A stretch of DNA of 64,000 bases from Desmodus rotundus (Eukaryota > Chordata > Mammalia > Chiroptera > Phyllostomidae), in assembly GCF_022682495.2 (NCBI RefSeq), contig NC_071397.1, positions 28,535,427 to 28,599,426 of the forward strand, in the 5' to 3' direction. The translations under genes and the position numbers were made by a program. The notes under the pieces were generated by a model. It worked only from the letters and a program-made list of their open reading frames with translations. It did no database searches and was not told the origin of the DNA. Position 1 is the first letter of the stretch. Each line of letters starts with the position of its first letter. This document shows, piece after piece, positions 58,880 through 64,000 of this stretch.

Positions 58880-59025
58880 TTGAAAGAGCACAAGCTTCTT
58901 CATTTGCCACCTGTGTAACTTCACACAGGTTATTTAACCTACTGAGGTTTATTTTCAAAATACTGACCTTTCAGCATTGCTGCAAATTTGATGTTTAAGG
59001 AAGAATAGGTGCTTGATAAGTTAGT
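58880..59025 (+). mobile_element. MIR-like fragment
   Basis: AGTTGAAAGAGCACAAGCTT, GCCACCTGTGTAACTTCACA CAGGTTATTTAACCTACTGA GG, and CAGCATTGCTGC follow the diverged sense MIR order. Confidence 0.68.
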
Positions 59026-60664
59026 TTTCTCATCATCTTTTAAAATGCAATCAAATGTCTTCAAATATGTTTGTTTTACCAAATAAAATTCAATTCATAT
59101 GTTCATTTAAGCTTACAATTATTCTTCTGTTTTCAACAGCTATCATTTTTAAGTACCTATTATTTGTGGTTATGTATTACCTGCGTGCAAAGCCCTTTCT
59201 ATCCATTATTTTATTTCATTCTCACAATAACTTGATTTAGTCTGTAAGAACTAGTGTTTTCTGAATAATGTAAATAGACAGTTATAGTGTAGCTTTTAAA
59301 GACCATCTTTGCAATAACTATGGTGATGAACCAGAATTTCTTCCCAGAGTATCATTCGTATGTAAGCAGTTACAAGTTAATCTCAGAATTATATGTGTGT
59401 TGTGCATGTCTTATTCCATGTGAATAGCAAGATATATATATACATATGTATATATTTCTAATTCATTTTTATAGACAAATCAGTTTGAATGGAGGAAATT
59501 ATATAAATAGTTCAAATAAGAATTGCTTCATATGGAGAGGAACTATTTCAGTTTGTCTGAAATTGTTGAGATGTTGCAAGAACTGCAAATAATTTTGATT
59601 TTTCCACTAATACTGTAGTTAAAGTGCACAGATATTGATACTGTTAGAGAGTTTCAAAATACTCTGCTAATGTGTTTTATCTCAATATTCTGGTTATCAT
59701 ATTTCTAGCAAAAGCAAGCTTCTCTGCATTATGTATTCCATAGAGAATTTTTTAATATCATCTCTCATCAAAAGCATTCTCATTTGTTTTTTAAAAATAT
59801 TTATAAAATAGGTATCCAAGATTGTTTATTTTTAAATGCTAACATCATTTCTCTGATTTATTTGAATGTTGGGAATAAGGTAATCATAGTATTTTAGTCT
59901 TAGAATTCTTGGGAATTGACCAAATGCAAAGAGTAAGTTATTATATTTCATACTTTAAGAAATAATATTTTTCAAGTTGGAATTAAAATATCAATAACAT
60001 TTGAAATAAATTATAAAAACAGGTATCTCTGAAAATGTAATAATAGGAAACATAAACATCCTTAGCAATGCAAAAAACCTAATATTTCTTAAAACCCATG
60101 AGATTATTACATACAATTGTATAATTTGGAAAATATAAGTGGAATGGATAATTTCCTGGGAAAATAAATTGCTAAAATTAATGCAAGAAGAATTGAACAG
60201 CCTGATTAAAACTTTAATTAGGGAACATTTTATAGTATAATTTTAGAACTAAGAAAGCCTTTAAAGATCATATAGTAAAAAATCTCGTAATTTGTGAGAA
60301 TGTTGAGGTCCAAAGTTTTTATAGCAAACTAAAAAAAATTAATTAGCTTCAGAAATTAGGAAGTCATGGGTAATTCCTGAGGAAGGGAAGTTCAGAGGAG
60401 ATGCTAGCTTGCAAAGAGAAAATATGTGATCAGGTATTAAAGGAGTTGATGTATATGGCTGAACCCTTCAAGAAATTTGACCACAATTGGAAAGAGAAAC
60501 ATCTATTGAGAACCAGAGAGAATAAACCAATATGAAGAAGATGGATTGGTTGGTTGATTGAAGATAGACATTTCAACAGATTTTCAGGCTAAGAGATTAT
60601 GTACGACGTACGAATATAGACACTAACTAAACAAGGAGAGTACAGAGTTGTCTAAACATGGAGT
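59026..60664. other. AT-rich non-coding DNA
   Basis: 59130-59240 carries a weak antisense MIR3-like signature (TAAGTACCTATTATTTGTGG, CATTATTTTATTTCATTCTC ACAATAAC). The remainder shows nothing. A TA-rich tract lies near 59432-59455. Confidence 0.45.
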
Positions 60665-60743
60665 CAAGGATCACGACTATGCATCAAGTACTTTACATGT
60701 ATCATGCCGTTCAATCTTTACAACAACCCTGTGAGGTACGTAT
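60665..60743 (-). mobile_element. MIR, antisense, left part (split by mariner)
   Basis: TCAAGTACTTTACATGTATC ATGCCGTTCAATCTTTACAA CAACCCTGTGAGGTACGTAT TATT is the antisense MIR 3' region. It continues on the other side of the mariner at 61274. Confidence 0.85.
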
Positions 60744-60745
60744 TA

Positions 60746-61271
60746 TTGGGTTGGCCAAAAAGTCCGTTTAGGTTTTTTCCCTAAAATAAAAGACACATTT
60801 TTCATTCTCACCAATAACTTTATTGATTTGGATATTTTGGGTATGTCGGCTGTCTCCCCCTACTGGCTTCTAGTGGGTGAAGACCACTAGACATTTTCCA
60901 ATGCATCAGACAGCCCCACAGCAAAGATTTGGCCAAAATGTCAATAGTACCAAGAAACATTGCAAACCACTTTTGACACATTCGATCAGTCACAGCACCT
61001 TCTCCATACACTGCACAAATCTTTTTTTTTTTTGGCATCAGTTGCGTTTTTACCTTTCTTGAAATAAAAAGCATAACATGTTGAAAATGTTGTGTATTTT
61101 CTTCCATCTTCAATATATGCAAAAATTCACCAATTTTTATTTTTTAAATGTATGCTATGACAGCTGTCACAATAGAATTTAACAAAATTGTTTCACATGA
61201 AGTTAAAGACAATTGAGCACCACTAGAGCCATCATATAGAAAAAACTAAATGAACTTTTTGGCCAATCCAA
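60746..61271 (-). mobile_element. Internally deleted mariner with transposase N-terminal remnant
   Basis: This is a 526-bp element with terminal repeats TTGGGTTGGCCAAAAAGTCC (left) and, reversed from the right, TTGGATTGGCCAAAAAGTTC. It is flanked by TA at 60744-60745 and 61272-61273. On the minus strand a 100-codon frame (60820-61122) includes ICAVYGEGAVTDRMCQKWF, the helix-turn-helix DNA-binding region of mariner transposase. The remaining frame shifts into sequence near the C-terminal end, so the catalytic core is deleted (full mariners are about 1.3 kb). It is inactive but may still be recognisable by a related transposase. It sits inside an antisense MIR. Confidence 0.92.
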
Positions 61272-61273
61272 TA

Positions 61274-61420
61274 TTATTATCCTCATTTTTACAATGAGGA
61301 AAGAGAGGCACAGAGATTTTAAGTAACAACCAGTACATGAAGCAGTCACTTACTGTGTGAACTCATGTGTGACTCCAGGGACCTGCCTCTTAGCTCTATT
61401 GCACCATCTCCTGGGAGGGG
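61274..61420 (-). mobile_element. MIR, antisense, right part
   Basis: ATTATTATCCTCATTTTTAC AATGAGGAAAGAGAGGCACA GAGATTTTAAGTAAC, then TGTGACTCCAGGGACCTGCC TCTTAGCTC. It continues the MIR interrupted at 60743. Confidence 0.87.
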
Positions 61421-61629
61421 AGAGACCTGCTTCAGAAAGGAGGACCAGGAAATATGAGGGGGTGCAGAAAATATGAAGATATTAATAATATGTATGGTCT
61501 GTATCTCAGCAATAATGTACAAGTTAAGGTCACCTGATATAAGAGAGTAAAGTAGAAAGATGGGGCTTGAAAAGGGTAAAAAACATTGTAAGTTTTAGGG
61601 TATATATGAGCAAAATAATATTGTGAAAA
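61421..61629. other. Non-coding DNA
   Basis: Nothing is recognised. Confidence 0.5.
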
Positions 61630-61785
61630 GGCAGTGTGAGGTAGTTTAAAAAGTTCACAAGCTCTGGGATCGGAGACAGTCATTTAACCCCTGCTTCTTA
61701 CTCATTAACCGTGAGTGTTGGCCAGGTTACTTAATATCTTCAAACCATCATATGCGAACCAGGGATGGTGATCATATGACTACAT
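61630..61785 (+). mobile_element. MIR-like fragment
   Basis: GCAGTGTGAGGTAGTTTAAA AAGTTCACAAGCTCTGGGAT CGGAGACAG, then GGCCAGGTTACTTAATATCT and ATGCGAACCAGGGATGGTGA follow the sense MIR order. Confidence 0.68.
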
Positions 61786-61799
61786 ATTATTCTGTTTTA

Positions 61800-62227
61800 T
61801 ATTATTAGGAAAACTCTTTATCTTGCTTTCTTCTCTTTTGACTTTCTGGACTAATCTTTATATTTAGTTCTCTCTATGACTTAGAATAGTCTTGTCAAGC
61901 AAAACATTGATTAAGATTTGATGGGAATTGCATTGAATATATTTGTCAATTTGGGGAAGATTGATATTTATATAATGTAAATGTCAAGTCTCCCAATTTA
62001 TGTACAGAATGTATTTTCCACTTAGTCATACCTCATTTGTCATCCTTCAATTAAAAGTTATAATTTTCTACACGAAGCTCTTGCACAATTTTGTTAAATG
62101 TATTCAAAGTGTTTTATAGTTTTTGTTGTTATCATTAATAGGACTTTTTCCTTCATCTTTTAATCTTTTCCTACCAATTTGGTTTTATAGGTGCAATTTT
62201 TTTTCTTGGTTTCTAAAGAACTTAGTC
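61800..62227 (-). mobile_element. L1 fragment (ORF2 3' region)
   Basis: Antisense L1 ORF2 sequence: TTTGATGGGAATTGCATTGA ATATATTTGTCAATTTGGGG, AATGTCAAGTCTCCCAATTT, AAGTTATAATTTTCTACACG AAGCTCTTGCAC. The same degraded L1 appears to resume at 63130. Confidence 0.83.
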
Positions 62228-62305
62228 TTTTTTTTTAAATTTACTTTATTGTTGTTCAATTACAGTTTTCTGCATTTTCTCCCCACCCCTCCCCCATTAG
62301 TCTTT
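62228..62305 (-). mobile_element. Bat L1 3'-end fragment
   Basis: TTTTTTTTTAAATTTACTTT ATTGTTGTTCAATTACAG, then TTTCTCCCCACCCCTCCCCC is the reversed 3' terminus of a younger bat L1. It is inserted within the older L1 and extremely 5'-truncated. Confidence 0.72.
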
Positions 62306-63129
62306 TCTTTTGTTACCCCTATTGTCTCCACATTTTCCTTTTCTTGGCCTGACTTCCTTTTTGCATGTTAAAAGATTTTTTTCAATTATCTGATTATCCT
62401 TTGCTGTGTATTCCTATATAAAAGCAAAGCCCCAAAAAATGACCTGAAGCTCTACATGGGTAGATGGATTTCCTGAAAGATAGATTTGACAGTGTGTTAA
62501 TAAAGTATGAGCCAGAGTAGGAAGATTCCTCCCCCACCCCCCAATTAGGGAAGAATTTTAATCTTTGATCTGCTGGCATTCTGGGAGTAGAAGTGAGGAG
62601 AGGGCCCTGTGGTTTAATACATACACTTGAACATCAGCTCACTAATGAGACTGGTGCTTGAGTTTAGAACTCAGCCTATTCAATTATCCAGATTACAACT
62701 CCCTGTTACAGTGCAAGGCTGCACTGAGATAAGGAAAAATTACAGTTTCAACTAGTACATATAGAGATTATTTGAACAACCTTTTTTTTTTGTCATGTAA
62801 ATCTATGTCCTCCTTTTCTTTCTGGCTCCTTCTCTTTCCAAGTATTAAATCCTTCAAAGGTCTGCAGAGTAATGAGTCTATTACAATCAGCATTTTCATC
62901 ATTGCCCCCCATACCCTATAAGCTTTTAAGCTATATTTTTTCTGACACTATAAATTAGTTACACCCTCTTCCTTCAATATCTTCCAAGTTTGTCAACACT
63001 TTCGAGTTCACTGTTGTCCACTGCCTGTTCTCATCTCGTGGCAGAATAACTTGGTCATTTTAACATAGTTTGGGAGGGAGAAGGGAGAAAAATCTGTTAC
63101 AATTAACTAGAAATTTTGTGTTACATTTT
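62306..63129. other. Non-coding DNA, possibly old insertion in L1
   Basis: No gene. The segment separates two parts of one minus-strand L1 and may be partly L1-derived but too diverged to read. Confidence 0.4.
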
Positions 63130-63865
63130 CCATTAGATATTTTGCTGTATAGAAAAATTACCCTTATATATTAATCTATATACAGGGACCATAATTTTGG
63201 TAAGTTGATCTTATATCCAGCCACTTTGTTGATTCTTCTGGTTATTTCTAATAACTTAAAAATTGATCCTCTTGGTTTTTCTATTATGGATATACTAAAT
63301 GATGATAGTATTATCTCTTCTTTTCCTTTTGCTTTTCTTGTATTGTTTGGTGAGGATCTCCTATACAATTTAGAATAGTAGAGGTAATGACAGGTATACT
63401 TCCTTAATTCATAATTGATGGGGATGCTTTGAATATTTCACTATTAGATATAATTGTATCATAGATTTTGAAGAGATAAACTTTATTAAGTGAAGTGTTC
63501 TCTATTCATGAAATGCAACGAAGACTTTTGCACAAAAGCGTTCTCCTCTATTCATGATTTGCAATGAATACTTGTAAAAATGATCATTGGATTTTAAATT
63601 TTATCAAATGTTTTCATGTTTATGTGATCACATGATTTCTTCAATCTGTTAATATAGTAAATAATATGGAGGTCATTTTTAATGTTAAATCATCCTGCAT
63701 GATTGGACACACTTACTTGATAGAGAGTCAGATACTTCTGATCTTTTCCCGTGGCTTGGAAAAAGTTTATAAAATAGCAATTATACACTCTTTAAGTTTG
63801 TTTCAATTTGCTTGTCAATTTTTCTGAAAGTTTTATCATTTTTGAAGGATTTTAAAATTAATTTT
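63130..63865 (-). mobile_element. L1 fragment (ORF2 reverse transcriptase region)
   Basis: TTGGTAAGTTGATCTTATAT CCAGCCACTTTGTTGATTCT, AATGATGATAGTATTATCTC TTC, GTAATGACAGGTATACTTCC, ATGTTAAATCATCCTGCATG A match antisense L1 ORF2 around and beyond the reverse transcriptase motif. It parallels the L1 at about 6950-7900 but is an independent, shorter copy. A degraded 45-bp tandem-like pair (near 63495-63585, TCTATTCATGA...GCAATGAA) lies inside. Confidence 0.83.
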
Positions 63866-63871
63866 CAATGT

Positions 63872-64000
63872 AAAGATTTTGTTTATTTTTAGAGAAGGGA
63901 AGGGAAGGAGAAAAAGAAGGAAAGAAACATCAATGTGTGGTTGCCTCTTGAGTGCCCTCTACTGGGGACCTGGCTGTCAACCCAGGCATGTGCCCTGACT
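63872..64000 (-). mobile_element. Ves-type bat SINE, cut by window end
   Basis: Reverse copy: AAAGATTTTGTTTATTTTTA G tail, GAGAAGGGAAGGGAAGGAGA, ATCAATGTGTGGTTGCCTCT, CAACCCAGGCATGTGCCCTG ACT at the edge. The tRNA-like head lies beyond the window. Confidence 0.92.

Overview
This window looks like nuclear DNA of a mammal, most likely a bat. Six tRNA-derived SINEs carry the bat Ves-type head (GCCCTGGCTGGTGTGGCTCAGTGG split by its A box, tRNA-like body, then a CT-rich and A-rich tail). They sit with ancient placental repeats (MIR, L2, L1, MER5, Tigger, mariner) and several retroviral solo LTRs. I found no convincing protein-coding exon, no rRNA, no functional tRNA and no CRISPR. Nearly all open frames are short chance frames or lie inside repeats. 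The window is therefore intergenic or deep-intronic DNA.

Layout. 1-5034: AT-rich unique DNA with one Ves SINE and one MER5-like fragment. 5035-12178: a nearly full-length old L1 on the minus strand, from its 3' UTR at 5035 to its 5' end at 12178. It is interrupted by a younger L1 3' fragment (7572-7870) and a Tigger7/MER44-like DNA transposon (11894-12109). 12179-17094: unique DNA with a MIR and a SINE. 17095-18281 and 25188-26496: two solo LTRs of one family in opposite orientation, each with TG...CA ends and its own 4-bp target duplication (ACTT, TTAT). 18282-25187 between them holds an L2, two MIRs, an AT/AC-rich palindromic microsatellite, a SINE and a homeodomain-motif-rich candidate conserved element near 21500. 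26497-35690: unique DNA with MIRs, a 192-bp TA-flanked palindromic MITE, a small Tigger-like element and an internally deleted mariner. 35690-39400: a possible LTR, then a second candidate regulatory element around 36840-37460. 39480-39950: a short segment with a Kozak-like ATG and a signal-peptide-like frame separated by a C-run. 42376-42779: a compact solo LTR with recognisable TATA and poly(A) signals. 43292-49666: three copies of one older LTR family (minus, plus, minus). 50091-64000: SINEs, L2/MIR, a second Tigger7/MER44-like element, MER5, a mariner inserted into a MIR, and at the right end another degraded minus-strand L1 plus a SINE cut by the window edge.

Nothing here works together as an operon or pathway. 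The main biology is layered transposition: ancient MIR/L2/MER5, then L1 and Tigger, then mariner, LTR and Ves insertions. Family names are given from memory of consensus sequences and could not be checked by search. Divergence statements are by eye. The best candidates for something undescribed are the inverted solo-LTR pair with its variable ~30-bp minisatellite and U3 stem-loop, the two candidate conserved non-coding elements, and the palindromic MITE.
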